Below are positions 35,408 to 43,638 of a stretch of 64,000 bases of DNA, piece by piece. The notes under the pieces were generated by a model. It did no database searches and was not told the DNA's origin. It saw only the letters and a list, made by a program, of their open reading frames with translations. The translations under genes and the position numbers were made by a program. Origin of the DNA: UBA2210 sp036825195 (GTDB taxonomy: Bacteria > Desulfobacterota > Syntrophia > Syntrophales > UBA2210); contig DAISYQ010000002.1 in assembly GCA_036825195.1 (NCBI GenBank), positions 1 through 64,000 of the forward strand, given 5' to 3'. The number at the start of each line of letters is the position of its first letter. Position 1 is the stretch's first letter.

Positions 35408-35934
35408 GGTATACGTGTGGGAAAAGGATGTGGCTTCTTGTAGTTGCGATTTTTCTCGCTTCAATGATGATGCTGACAGCTTTTCCGGCCTTTTCTTCAC
35501 AGGGAGAGACGCAATGGGGGCCACGTATGAAAGAACTGGCGCCCGATTTTGTCCTGAAGGACATTGATGGGAAAGAGGTCAGACTTGCCGATTATCGAGG
35601 AAAGGTTGTGCTCCTTGCATTCAGTACGACGTGGTGTCCGCATTGCAAGAGCATGCCGCCCTATTTGAATCAGTTATTCGGTACGTATGGTGACCGCGGA
35701 CTTGAGATGTTCAATATAGATATCCAGGAACCTCTCAGTAAGGTACGGGCCTTTGCGACCAAGTACGACATCAAATACGGCGTATTACTCGACGAGAAGG
35801 CTGAGGCGGCAAGAGCCTATAATGTAATGGGTGTTCCGTCCCTGATTCTGGTTGACAAAGATGGGACCATTATCTGCAAACAGTGCCGGTCGGTTGACAC
35901 ACTGTTAGAGAAGTTACTGCCGAAAACTCAATGA
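35398..35934 (+). CDS. TlpA-like exported thioredoxin-fold protein
   Basis: A 178-residue periplasmic redoxin. The signal peptide is LLVVAIFLASMMMLTAFPAF. The redoxin domain has DFVLKDIDGKEVRLADYRGK, the active site STTWCPHCKSMPPYL, and the cis-proline loop MGVPSLILVDKDG. It probably receives electrons from the overlapping CcdA and reduces periplasmic disulfides, for example in cytochrome c maturation. AGGAGGGA before the ATG at 35398 sets the start. Confidence 0.87.
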   Translation: MDLRYTCGKRMWLLVVAIFLASMMMLTAFPAFSSQGETQWGPRMKELAPDFVLKDIDGKEVRLADYRGKVVLLAFSTTWCPHCKSMPPYLNQLFGTYGDRGLEMFNIDIQEPLSKVRAFATKYDIKYGVLLDEKAEAARAYNVMGVPSLILVDKDGTIICKQCRSVDTLLEKLLPKTQ

Positions 35935-36041
35935 TCGCCTGTAGAAGGCGCTTCGATCGGGCAGGTGTAAAAGGGATTTTATCTTGATATCTGATTTCCC
36001 GGGGTATATATAAATCGGATTCTAAGCTGGAGGTTGACAGG

Positions 36042-37340
36042 ATGTACTGGGAAAAAGAGATTGAAACAATGTCGAGAGAGAAGCTGGAAGAACTCCAGCT
36101 TGCAAGACTGAAGAAAAGCGTTGAGAAGGCATCTGCCTCCGTTTTTTACGGGAAGCAGTTTAAGAAGATAGGTCTTAATCCGAACGAAATCAAGTCTCTG
36201 GAAGATATAAGAAAGATTCCTTTTACGACAAAAGATGATCTCAGGGAACACTGGCCCTATGGATTTCTCGCTGTTTCCAAGGATGAACTGGTGAGGATGC
36301 ATTCCTCGTCCGGGACAACCGGCAGGGCGACCGTTATATTTCATACAATCGACGACATCAACGAATGGACAAATATCGTGGCCCGTTCCATGTATATGAC
36401 CGGCATGCGAAGGAGCGACGTGTTTCAAAATATGATGACTTATGCCCTCTTTACCGGTGGGCTGGGATTTCATTACGGAGCGGAGAAGTTGGGAGCGCTG
36501 GTTATCCCTATAGGCGCGGGAAACAGCAAGCGACAGATACAGCTCATGCAGGATTTCCAGACTACGGCGATACATGTTATTCCGAGCTATGCTTTGCACC
36601 TGACCTCGGTCTTTCAAGAGGTGGGAGTTGATCCCAGGAAGGACACGCAACTCAGAATCGCCTTTTTGGGTGCGGAACCTCATTCGGAAAAGACGCGGGA
36701 AAAGATAGAAGAGTTTTACGGCGTCAAGGCATACAATTCATACGGCCTGTCCGAGATGGATGGCCCGGGGGTGGCCTTTGAGTGCCAGTATCAGAACGGG
36801 ATGCATATCTGGGAAGATAATTTCATCGTGGAGATCATTAATCCTGACACGCTTGAACCCGTTCCCGAGGGCGAAGAAGGGGAACTGGTGATGACGACCC
36901 TTCTGAGAAACGGGATGCCTATACTGCGCTACCGGACGAAAGACCTCACACGAATTATCCCGGGATCGTGCGAATGCGGCAGGACACACGCCCGTATAGA
37001 ACGGATCAAGGGAAGAACCGACGATATGCTGATCCTGAAGGGTGTCAATATATTCCCGATTCAGATAGAGAAGAAACTGATGGACGTGCCCGGTGTGGGG
37101 ACCAATTTCCTGATTATCCTTGAGAGAAAAGAATTCAATGATCACATGATAGTCAAGGTAGAGATGGAGAAGGAGATTTTCTCCGGCGATCTGAAACAGC
37201 TTGAGAGTCTGAGACGCAGAATTGTTGAAGAGTTGAAGAGTGATATTCTGATAACCCCGAAAGTGGAACTCGTTGAACCCGGCAGCCTCCCCAAGACCGA
37301 GGGGAAGGCGGTACGGGTTATCGACAACAGAGAGGAGTAA
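36042..37340 (+). CDS. paaK: phenylacetate-CoA ligase
   Basis: A 432-residue adenylate-forming ligase of the PaaK type, which converts phenylacetate or another aryl acid to its CoA ester with ATP. P-loop: RMHSSSGTTGRATVIFHT; central motif YGLSEMDGPGVAFECQ; then LRYRTKDLTRII and the zinc-like CECGRTHARIERIKGRTDDM. The C-terminal IKGRTDDMLILKGVNIFP is typical of the family. GGAGGTTGACAGG precedes the ATG. In anaerobes this gene often works with indolepyruvate oxidoreductase in aromatic amino acid breakdown; no such oxidoreductase is in this window. An ACT-domain protein follows by 6 bases. Confidence 0.9.
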   Translation: MYWEKEIETMSREKLEELQLARLKKSVEKASASVFYGKQFKKIGLNPNEIKSLEDIRKIPFTTKDDLREHWPYGFLAVSKDELVRMHSSSGTTGRATVIFHTIDDINEWTNIVARSMYMTGMRRSDVFQNMMTYALFTGGLGFHYGAEKLGALVIPIGAGNSKRQIQLMQDFQTTAIHVIPSYALHLTSVFQEVGVDPRKDTQLRIAFLGAEPHSEKTREKIEEFYGVKAYNSYGLSEMDGPGVAFECQYQNGMHIWEDNFIVEIINPDTLEPVPEGEEGELVMTTLLRNGMPILRYRTKDLTRIIPGSCECGRTHARIERIKGRTDDMLILKGVNIFPIQIEKKLMDVPGVGTNFLIILERKEFNDHMIVKVEMEKEIFSGDLKQLESLRRRIVEELKSDILITPKVELVEPGSLPKTEGKAVRVIDNREE

Positions 37341-37346
37341 GAAAGA

Positions 37347-37802
37347 ATGGTGGCCTATCAAATTTCTGTATTTGCGGAAAACAAACCGGGCAGACTGGCG
37401 AAGGTTACCAGCATTCTGAGAAAAGGTAAGATCAACATACGCGCCATTACCATAGCCACTTCGGATGGCTTTGGAATGATCAATCTGGTTGTGGATGATC
37501 CGGAGGGTGCGCGTTCCCTCCTGGAGAATGCTGGCCTGACTGTGAGCATGAAAGAGGTCGTCGCCGTCGTGATCGAGGACAAGCCGGGCGGACTCGACAA
37601 ACTAATTCAGTTGCTTCTCGATGAGGACATCAATATCGAGAATGCCTACGGTTTCGTTCTGGAAAGCCGCGAAAAGGCGGTCTTTGTGGTTGATGTGGAT
37701 CAGTTGGAAAAGACCCAGAAGGTACTTGAGGATGCAGGCTTTGAAACCCTGGACGCCCAGGCTCTCTCCGCCATAGAGCCCTTTCATTATATGAAATACT
37801 GA
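37347..37802 (+). CDS. tandem ACT-domain protein
   Basis: A 151-residue protein made of two ACT domains. The first runs from YQISVFAENKPGRLAKVTSIL to about residue 65, the second from VVAVVIEDKPGGLDKLIQLLL to about 135. ACT domains bind small ligands, often amino acids. Proteins like this commonly follow paaK in anaerobes and may sense an aromatic amino acid or regulate the ligase. It begins 6 bases after the paaK stop, in the same transcript. It contains no enzyme domain. Confidence 0.87.
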   Translation: MVAYQISVFAENKPGRLAKVTSILRKGKINIRAITIATSDGFGMINLVVDDPEGARSLLENAGLTVSMKEVVAVVIEDKPGGLDKLIQLLLDEDINIENAYGFVLESREKAVFVVDVDQLEKTQKVLEDAGFETLDAQALSAIEPFHYMKY

Positions 37803-37803
37803 T

Positions 37804-37830
37804 GGTTCCGTTACATCGACGTAGGGAACC
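37804..37830 (+). terminator. hairpin after the ACT gene
   Basis: GGTTCC (37804-37809) pairs with GGAACC (37825-37830), extended by an imperfect inner stem. No T-tract follows, so function as a terminator is uncertain. It separates the ACT gene from the Cys-rich gene. Confidence 0.35.
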
Positions 37831-37856
37831 GTGTTACAAATTCATAACTGTTAGAA

Positions 37857-38303
37857 ATGGGTAATGATATGACACACGAAGATGCGGGACATTATGCCGC
37901 AAAACATGCCGCAGGAACCACGCCGGCACCCGAGATTGCTGAAGCGATAAAGAGTAAGTCCAAAGAGGGACGTATTACGTGCGCCGCCGCCCACAAGATT
38001 GCTGGCGACTTGCAAACGGCACCTGCCGAGGTGGGTGTGGCAATGGATCTGATGGAAATGCGTTTGAACAAGTGCCAGCTGGGATTGTTCGGATATTCAC
38101 CCGAAAGAAGGATCGTAAAACCGGCGAGCGAGGTGTCACCTGAACTGGAAGCGGCCATAAGGAAGTCAGCGGTTGACGGCAGGATACCATGCCTTGCAAG
38201 CTGGGAGATCGCGAAAGATTTTGGAATTGCAAAAATGGATATATCCTGTGCCTGTGAAGCACTGGGCATCAAAGTATCCTCATGCCAACTGGGAGCTTTT
38301 TAG
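37857..38303 (+). CDS. uncharacterised protein with a duplicated Cys-containing domain
   Basis: I do not recognise this 148-residue protein. It is an internal duplication: residues 26-78 and 96-148 align, each with E(I/L)-x2-AI-K, then GRIxC, an A-rich helix with KIA/EIAxD, and ending in CQLGLF or CQLGAF. The Cys pairs (42 and 73; 112 and 143) are in equivalent positions, with extra Cys131 and Cys133. The pattern looks like a small helical, perhaps helix-turn-helix, fold with a metal or redox site. It has no signal peptide. It follows paaK and the ACT gene in the same direction and may belong to that transcript. Confidence 0.75.
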   Translation: MGNDMTHEDAGHYAAKHAAGTTPAPEIAEAIKSKSKEGRITCAAAHKIAGDLQTAPAEVGVAMDLMEMRLNKCQLGLFGYSPERRIVKPASEVSPELEAAIRKSAVDGRIPCLASWEIAKDFGIAKMDISCACEALGIKVSSCQLGAF

Positions 38304-38370
38304 TTATTCCGCTATTGATCCCCTCATAATGAATGATTTGCTTAGCTGGTGAACATGCCAATGAGCAATT

Positions 38371-39045
38371 TCAGTTTGGTACGGTCGTCTCATTTTGACT
38401 ATCTGCTGAAGCTATTTGCTTAGCCATCCGTTTCAAAGAACTTGTTGCTTCTGATTCGGGAACTGACTTAAAAATATCATCAGATATTGCATCCAAATTA
38501 AGAATGTATTCACCATCAGGTGGCCATCCGGGACGACGTATTTTCTTTAGTAGCACCTTTGATCTTTGCTCAAAATGTTCGACAAGGTTTTCCACATGTT
38601 TCATTATTGTTTGTATTTTCGGTCGACGTGGAATTAGTTCATTTGAAACCATTGTTATTGCACCGTCAATTACAACGGCACGAACCGTGTTAAATATTTC
38701 TGATTCAACTTGATACCCATCTATGTCTTTATGAGCATATAATTTATCTCTGAGAGAAATCATTTCGTTGTGCATAGCCATTGACTCAAGTGGAAGATCA
38801 TCATTCGTCAAACGGCCTATCCCCCTACACCAGTGAAATGTACGTCCATAAACGACATAGATCGCATTTATTATACCAGTGTAAGTTGAGTCGCCTTCAA
38901 TATATAAACCTGATAAAATATCGTCACATAAATGGTGTACTAATTTGCATGAATTGGTCGCATATACAAGAAGCCACAATTCACGCCTCAGATCGAAAGT
39001 GCTGCTTGGTATTGGATCAGATGATTTGAATGTCGTAAATTCCAT
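38371..39045 (-). CDS. hypothetical protein, HEPN-like
   Basis: A 224-residue protein of unknown function, convergent with the Cys-rich gene. AGGGGG six bases before the ATG at 39045 sets the start. The only suggestive motif is EMISLRDKLYAHKD near residue 105: R-x5-H in a helix is the HEPN RNase/nucleotidyltransferase-partner signature, and similar RxKLYAHxD segments are common in lone HEPN-like proteins. The rest is helical with a basic C-terminal half (RSKVLLKKIRRPGWPP). No antitoxin or nucleotidyltransferase is adjacent. Its base use is more A+T-rich than its neighbours, so acquisition is possible. Confidence 0.65.
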   Translation of the reverse strand: MEFTTFKSSDPIPSSTFDLRRELWLLVYATNSCKLVHHLCDDILSGLYIEGDSTYTGIINAIYVVYGRTFHWCRGIGRLTNDDLPLESMAMHNEMISLRDKLYAHKDIDGYQVESEIFNTVRAVVIDGAITMVSNELIPRRPKIQTIMKHVENLVEHFEQRSKVLLKKIRRPGWPPDGEYILNLDAISDDIFKSVPESEATSSLKRMAKQIASADSQNETTVPN

Positions 39046-39123
39046 ATTTCCCCCTGCCGCAACCATCAACAAGTCTGAAAATAGTATCACGCTCTGTAAT
39101 CTGTTTGCGCTTCTACTGATACA

Positions 39124-39855
39124 TTAGCGAGCTGTTTTGGTGCTGTTAAAGCGATCATGTATGTAATCTGTAACAATCGCCAGCATGTTAGTCGCGTTTC
39201 TACGCGCGCCTTTTCTGATTTCTTCGGGTACCAGGGGTTGTTCGACGATGCCGTGGGCATAATTATCGATAGAACATATGGCGGCGTAAGAAAGGTTCAG
39301 TTCTACAGCGATCGTTGCCTCGCTTGCCATGGTCATGCCGATGATGTCGGCGAAGGTTGACATCATCCGTATTTCGGCCTTTGTTTCCAGTCGCGGCCCG
39401 GGTGCCTGCCAGTACACGCCGTTTTCTCGTACGGTTATTTCAAGATCTTTGGCTGTCCGAATCAGCCTCTCTCTGATTTCTTCATCGATAGACGGTAGTA
39501 TATGGACCGCTCTGTTGTCAAATATGGTGGGAGTTCCAGAGATGGAAATATAATCGTCCGGTATGATGATTGTTCCCGGTTCCAGTTCTATTTTCAAAGA
39601 TCCCGTTGAGTTTATTCCGATTACCTCCTTCACGCCCATCTCATACAGGGCTTTCATGTTCGCCTGATGATTGATCATGTGGGGAGGAATGCTGGTGTTC
39701 TCATCCGTGCCGTGCCTCGGTATGAATGCAATCAAGTCTGAGAGAAAGACCTGGGCACTGCCAAATTCGGTTTCAACCACGGTTTTTTTCAGATTCTTGA
39801 ATATATCTTCTTCGTGGAGGGGAACTGTGCCGGAGATTATGCCAATCGGGTTCAT
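39124..39855 (-). CDS. 5'-methylthioadenosine/5'-methylthioinosine phosphorylase family (PNP superfamily)
   Basis: A 243-residue purine nucleoside phosphorylase of the MTAP type. It splits a methylthio-nucleoside with phosphate to the base and methylthioribose-1-phosphate. FIPRHGTDENTSIPPHMINH is the phosphate and ribose site, ENGVYWQAPGPRLETKAEIR and IGMTMASEATIAVEL are family signatures. The base-site segment SIDNYAHG has Asn where MTAP usually has Asp, which favours 6-oxopurines (methylthioinosine or guanosine). AAGGAGCCTGTC before the ATG is a strong ribosome site. Confidence 0.85.
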   Translation of the reverse strand: MNPIGIISGTVPLHEEDIFKNLKKTVVETEFGSAQVFLSDLIAFIPRHGTDENTSIPPHMINHQANMKALYEMGVKEVIGINSTGSLKIELEPGTIIIPDDYISISGTPTIFDNRAVHILPSIDEEIRERLIRTAKDLEITVRENGVYWQAPGPRLETKAEIRMMSTFADIIGMTMASEATIAVELNLSYAAICSIDNYAHGIVEQPLVPEEIRKGARRNATNMLAIVTDYIHDRFNSTKTAR

Positions 39856-39914
39856 GACAGGCTCCTTATGCTGATGCTGTAATGATGTTGATCATTGTCC
39901 TGAATTTGAGCATA

Positions 39915-39943
39915 TGTGTATCAAAATTCATGATACCTGTCAA
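39915..39943 (-). promoter_or_regulatory. candidate promoter and operator for the phosphorylase gene
   Basis: On the minus strand TTGACA (39938-39943), 17 bases, TACACA (39915-39920). An inverted repeat, GTATCA-N7-TGATAC (39918-39936), fills the spacer and touches the -10 box, as a repressor site would. The -35 is perfect and the -10 is weak. Confidence 0.45.
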
Positions 39944-40093
39944 AGGAGTCGAAGGGCGGGCATTGAAATAGTATTTGACATTATGGTAGTGTCATGAAAT
40001 GGTAACCTGCCTGATTAACCGGGGCGGGTGCATCTGTGGTTTTGGACCCGTGTTCCTTTGAATCCGGGTGGTTACAGGGAGGGTGCTATCGAT

Positions 40094-40759
40094 ATGAAGC
40101 TTGCACGAACATTCCTTATACTTGTTTTAGTGTTTTCTGTTACTGGCTGTCTGTGGTGGGATAAACCTGCCGGTCCCAGCACGCCGGAGGCACTGTACAA
40201 GAGAGCGCAGGAGGCATACCAGGACAAGGATTACAAGGATGCTATTGAACTGTTTCAGAGAGTGACCGGAGAATATCCCCTCAGTGAATATGCGATTCTT
40301 TCGGAACTGGGAATCGCTGATTCATATTTCAGCGACGAGGATTATATCTCGGCGGAGGCACACTATAACGATTTCATGGAATTTCATCCGACCAGTGAAA
40401 ATCTTCCCTATGTGATGTATCAGATAGGCCTGTGTCACTACAACCAGATGCTGGGAATAGATCTGGATCAGACAGAAACCCACCTGGCTGTGGAATCTTT
40501 CGAGAGACTTCTTTCCCGCTTTCCCAGCAGCAAGTTTTCCCTTCTCGCGGAAAAGATGTACAAGGAATGCAGAATGAAACTCAGCGAGCATGAGTTTTAT
40601 GTGGGAGAGTTCTATTTTAATATCGGCGAATACCGTGCCGCGTTGAGACGTTTCAATACCATTCAGGAAAAATATGCCCGTTTGGGTCTGGACTATCAGG
40701 TCGATTACTACATACGCGAGACAAAAAGGCGCCTGGCCGAGAAAGGCGAAAAGGAGTAA
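40094..40759 (+). CDS. bamD: outer-membrane assembly lipoprotein BamD
   Basis: A 221-residue lipoprotein of the Bam complex, which inserts beta-barrel proteins into the outer membrane. The signal and lipobox are ARTFLILVLVFSVTGC, with lipidated Cys17. TPR-like repeats follow (ALYKRAQEAYQDKDYKDAIE, EYAILSELGIADSYFSDEDY, PYVMYQIGLCHYNQ, SKFSLLAEKMYKECR, EFYFNIGEYRAALRRF). The length fits the family. I use the ATG at 40094 because it gives the signal peptide and has GGGAGGGTG upstream; an ATG 22 codons earlier does not. It lies alone between the phosphorylase and kinase genes. Confidence 0.88.
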   Translation: MKLARTFLILVLVFSVTGCLWWDKPAGPSTPEALYKRAQEAYQDKDYKDAIELFQRVTGEYPLSEYAILSELGIADSYFSDEDYISAEAHYNDFMEFHPTSENLPYVMYQIGLCHYNQMLGIDLDQTETHLAVESFERLLSRFPSSKFSLLAEKMYKECRMKLSEHEFYVGEFYFNIGEYRAALRRFNTIQEKYARLGLDYQVDYYIRETKRRLAEKGEKE

Positions 40760-41054
40760 GAATAGATACCCGGAGATCCGAAGAAATACCCGATTCGTAT
40801 CATAAAGACGCAGAAAGATCATTGATATCCGGATAGTGATACGGTGTGCAGAACCTGTCACAAAATTGCTCGGTCTGTATATCTTCCATCTTTCTTTATA
40901 TTGTTTCAGTGAACCTGCCCGTGTTGCCGGTATCACCTTTCCCCGCTGTGATTTCTGCGGGTATTGTTTTGTGTCAGTGAAACAGCGGTTCGGGTAGATT
41001 TCTAATATTCTCTGAAAGAAACACCAACTGACACACCAATCAAGGAGAAGCTGC

Positions 41055-42071
41055 ATGAACCCTCAGAACCTCGTCGAATCGATGATGAGGCCCGAATGTT
41101 ATCCTCATAGACCGGAGAACGTAGAACTCATCCAGACCCATATTTCCTTTATTTTTATTACCGGGGCTCTCGTGTACAAGGTCAAGAAGGCGGTCGATTT
41201 CGGTTTTCTCGATTTCACGACCCTTGAAAAGAGGAAACATTACTGCGAACAGGAAGTCGTACTGAACCGTCGATTCGCCCCCGATGTATATATCGATGTC
41301 GTTGGGATCACAGAGGACAAAGGGAAAAATCTTCGTATCGGCGGCGAGGGCAGTGTTATCGAGTATGCCGTTAAGATGAAAAAGATTCCCGAAGAGAAGA
41401 TGCTCTACCGGCTCATGAAGGCGGACAAGATAACGGAGTCTGATGTGATGCGTGTCGGAAGGCATCTTGCCCGGGTCTATGGGAATATCCCGAGCGATGA
41501 AAAGGCACGGGCCTTCGGGACACTCGATACTATCGCCACCAATGTAATAGAAAATTTCGATCAAACGAGGAAGTATACCGGTGGGCCTGTAAGCGGCGAG
41601 GCATTCGATGCGATAGAGTCGTGGAGCAGGTCGTTCATGGACGGGAAGGGTGCTCTCTTCGATACGAGGATCGAACAGGGCCACATAAAAGACTGTCACG
41701 GTGATCTCCATCTCCAGCATATATGTATTGAAGATGATGTCGTCTCTGTGTTTGATTGTATCGAATTCAACGAGCGGTTTCGTTTCGGGGATGTGGCATC
41801 GGATGTGGCGTTTCTGTCGATGGACTTTGATTTCAACGGAAAAAGTAAACTCGGGGATATCTTTGTCGATATCTATATAGACGAATCGGGTGATGCGACG
41901 CTACGGGATGTTCTTCGATTCTACAAGGTGTACCGGGCCATGGTGAGGGCAAAGGTTACTTCGTTCATGCTGGATGACGGCGGTCTCGACGATCTCTCCC
42001 GGCGTGAGGCTTTTCAAAGGGCGAAACGATACTATGATCTTGCCTATGGGTATGTGACCCATGAAGATTGA
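41055..42071 (+). CDS. aminoglycoside phosphotransferase-fold kinase (COG2187 type)
   Basis: A 338-residue APH-fold protein. The catalytic loop is KDCHGDLHLQHICI and the metal loop is VFDCIEFNERFRFGDVASD. The N-terminal region GALVYKVKKAVDFGFLDFTT matches the protein family in which this domain is usually fused to a P-loop ATPase. Here the chain ends after the APH part and the P-loop part is encoded separately at 42984-43586. The substrate is unknown. AAGGAGAAGCTGC precedes the ATG. It overlaps the PHP gene by 11 bases. Confidence 0.83.
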   Translation: MNPQNLVESMMRPECYPHRPENVELIQTHISFIFITGALVYKVKKAVDFGFLDFTTLEKRKHYCEQEVVLNRRFAPDVYIDVVGITEDKGKNLRIGGEGSVIEYAVKMKKIPEEKMLYRLMKADKITESDVMRVGRHLARVYGNIPSDEKARAFGTLDTIATNVIENFDQTRKYTGGPVSGEAFDAIESWSRSFMDGKGALFDTRIEQGHIKDCHGDLHLQHICIEDDVVSVFDCIEFNERFRFGDVASDVAFLSMDFDFNGKSKLGDIFVDIYIDESGDATLRDVLRFYKVYRAMVRAKVTSFMLDDGGLDDLSRREAFQRAKRYYDLAYGYVTHED

Positions 42072-42942
42072 TCTCCATATTCATTCAAAGAACGGATCGG
42101 ACGGCAAGTGGACGCTGGAGGAGATCTTTGCCGAGGCCTCGAGGAGAAATATCAGGTTTATGTCGATCGCAGACCACGACTCGGTCCACTGCCAGGATGA
42201 GGCCATAGACCTTGCCGATCGGTATGGGATAGCATACATTCCCGGTGTCGAACTCAGTGTAGCCTTCGCTCATCCGGGATTCAGGGACGGTAAGAGCGTT
42301 GAGCTTCACTTGCTGGGCTATGAGTATGATATCCATAATGGACCCTTGACGGACAAGCTCCTTGAGATGCGTGATTTCAGAGAGAAAAGGGCGAAGAAGA
42401 TACTGGAAAATATCAATCGGGAATTCCAGAAAGAAGGAAGACCGAGTTTCACAGTCCACGATATGGAAGAGATACAGGCAAGCGTTGACGGCTCCTTCGG
42501 TCGCCCCCACATTGCGAATTACATGATACGGAAGGGTATCGTGAGCGACAAGACGGAGGCCTTCAACAAATATCTCGTGAAGTGTGATATGCCGAAGATG
42601 TCGCTGAGTCTGGAAGAGGCTTCTGAATTGATATGGAGCGCCGGCGGCAGGTTGGTGATCGCCCACCCCAATGATCCCAACGGATCCTCTCTTGTGTCGC
42701 TCACTCCGTCTGTGCCCCAGCAACATGCCATCATTCGTGACTCCATGCTGAAATATATCGACGGTGTGGAATGCTGGCATTCGAGACACAGCCGAACATC
42801 GAGCAAAGCATACCGTGCATTCGCCCGCAAGGAAGGGCTGATCGTCACAGGCGGGTCCGACTGCCATCAACAGCCGGCGATTATGGGTAATATCGATGTT
42901 CCCGATTATGTGGCCCGGCAGTTTGGAATAGATATTGTCTAA
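42061..42942 (+). CDS. PHP-domain metal-dependent phosphoesterase
   Basis: A 293-residue PHP protein. Metal motifs in order: KIDLHIHSKNGSDG, SIADHDSVH, YIPGVELSVAF, LVIAHPNDPN, and VTGGSDCHQQ at the end. The length and layout match small stand-alone PHP phosphoesterases acting on nucleotides or 3',5'-phosphoadenosine-like substrates. Its ATG lies inside the end of the kinase gene (11-base overlap), and the ATPase gene starts 41 bases later, so the three genes form one transcript. The true substrate is unknown. Confidence 0.87.
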   Translation: MKIDLHIHSKNGSDGKWTLEEIFAEASRRNIRFMSIADHDSVHCQDEAIDLADRYGIAYIPGVELSVAFAHPGFRDGKSVELHLLGYEYDIHNGPLTDKLLEMRDFREKRAKKILENINREFQKEGRPSFTVHDMEEIQASVDGSFGRPHIANYMIRKGIVSDKTEAFNKYLVKCDMPKMSLSLEEASELIWSAGGRLVIAHPNDPNGSSLVSLTPSVPQQHAIIRDSMLKYIDGVECWHSRHSRTSSKAYRAFARKEGLIVTGGSDCHQQPAIMGNIDVPDYVARQFGIDIV

Positions 42943-42983
42943 TATAAATGCATGAAACCATTGGTGCGTGGAGGAGCGTTCAA

Positions 42984-43586
42984 TTGAAAATACCCTTTAA
43001 GGAATTTGTCGAAAAGGAGATCGGAAGCGATGCAGTCTTGATTGCCTGCGGGCTTCCGGCAACGAACAAGACGGAAACCACCGAAGTCGTGGCGCGTCTG
43101 AAGGGATACGAGATGCTGCGGACGGATGTGATACGCCGAGAAGTCCTGAGAGGCGAGGATATCTTCGATGAAAAGGTGGCATCCAACATGGACAAGAGGA
43201 CGCTGGTGTACGACACGATGTTTTCCCTGGCCGATGAGCTTTCATCGCGGGGGAAGGGGGTTATCCTCGATGCCACGTTTATCACCCAGACTCTCAGGAG
43301 GAGGGCTGCCGGAGTGGCTGCGAAAAATCGGAAGACGTTCATTATACAGCAGACCCAGTGCCCACAGGACTACTCATTGAACAAGATTTCCAAAAGGACC
43401 AAGGAACAGTACGAGTCCAACGCTTTGACGGAGCAGGCCTATCTGAACAACAAGAACAGATTCGAGCCGGTAGACCTTGATGACCTCAAAGGACTCTATC
43501 CCGGGTTGGATATCATACATCTTCTCGTCGATACCGCCTCGGATTCGGAGGATGATTGGTTCGTGATCGGGAAGGTCGAACGATAA
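42984..43586 (+). CDS. P-loop kinase-like protein (COG0645 type) with altered Walker A
   Basis: A 200-residue P-loop protein that normally forms the C-terminal half of COG2187-COG0645 fusions. The Walker A position reads IACGLPATNKTETTE: the lysine and threonine are there, but the glycine before the lysine is Asn. Later motifs are MLRTDVIRRE and GVILDATFIT, then RTKEQYESNALTEQAYLN. I start at a TTG (42984) because GGAGGAG lies nine bases upstream; an ATG 12 codons earlier has no ribosome site. It is last in the three-gene set. Confidence 0.78.
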   Translation: MKIPFKEFVEKEIGSDAVLIACGLPATNKTETTEVVARLKGYEMLRTDVIRREVLRGEDIFDEKVASNMDKRTLVYDTMFSLADELSSRGKGVILDATFITQTLRRRAAGVAAKNRKTFIIQQTQCPQDYSLNKISKRTKEQYESNALTEQAYLNNKNRFEPVDLDDLKGLYPGLDIIHLLVDTASDSEDDWFVIGKVER

Positions 43587-43638
43587 CGGGACGGACTGAA
43601 GACATGCCATTTCGTATCGTTCGGCGGATATACCGTAC

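Noticed and set aside
40851..40877. A second sigma-54-like site, TGTCAC with TTGC
   Set aside because: The spacing is four rather than five bases and the essential GG of the -24 box is GT.
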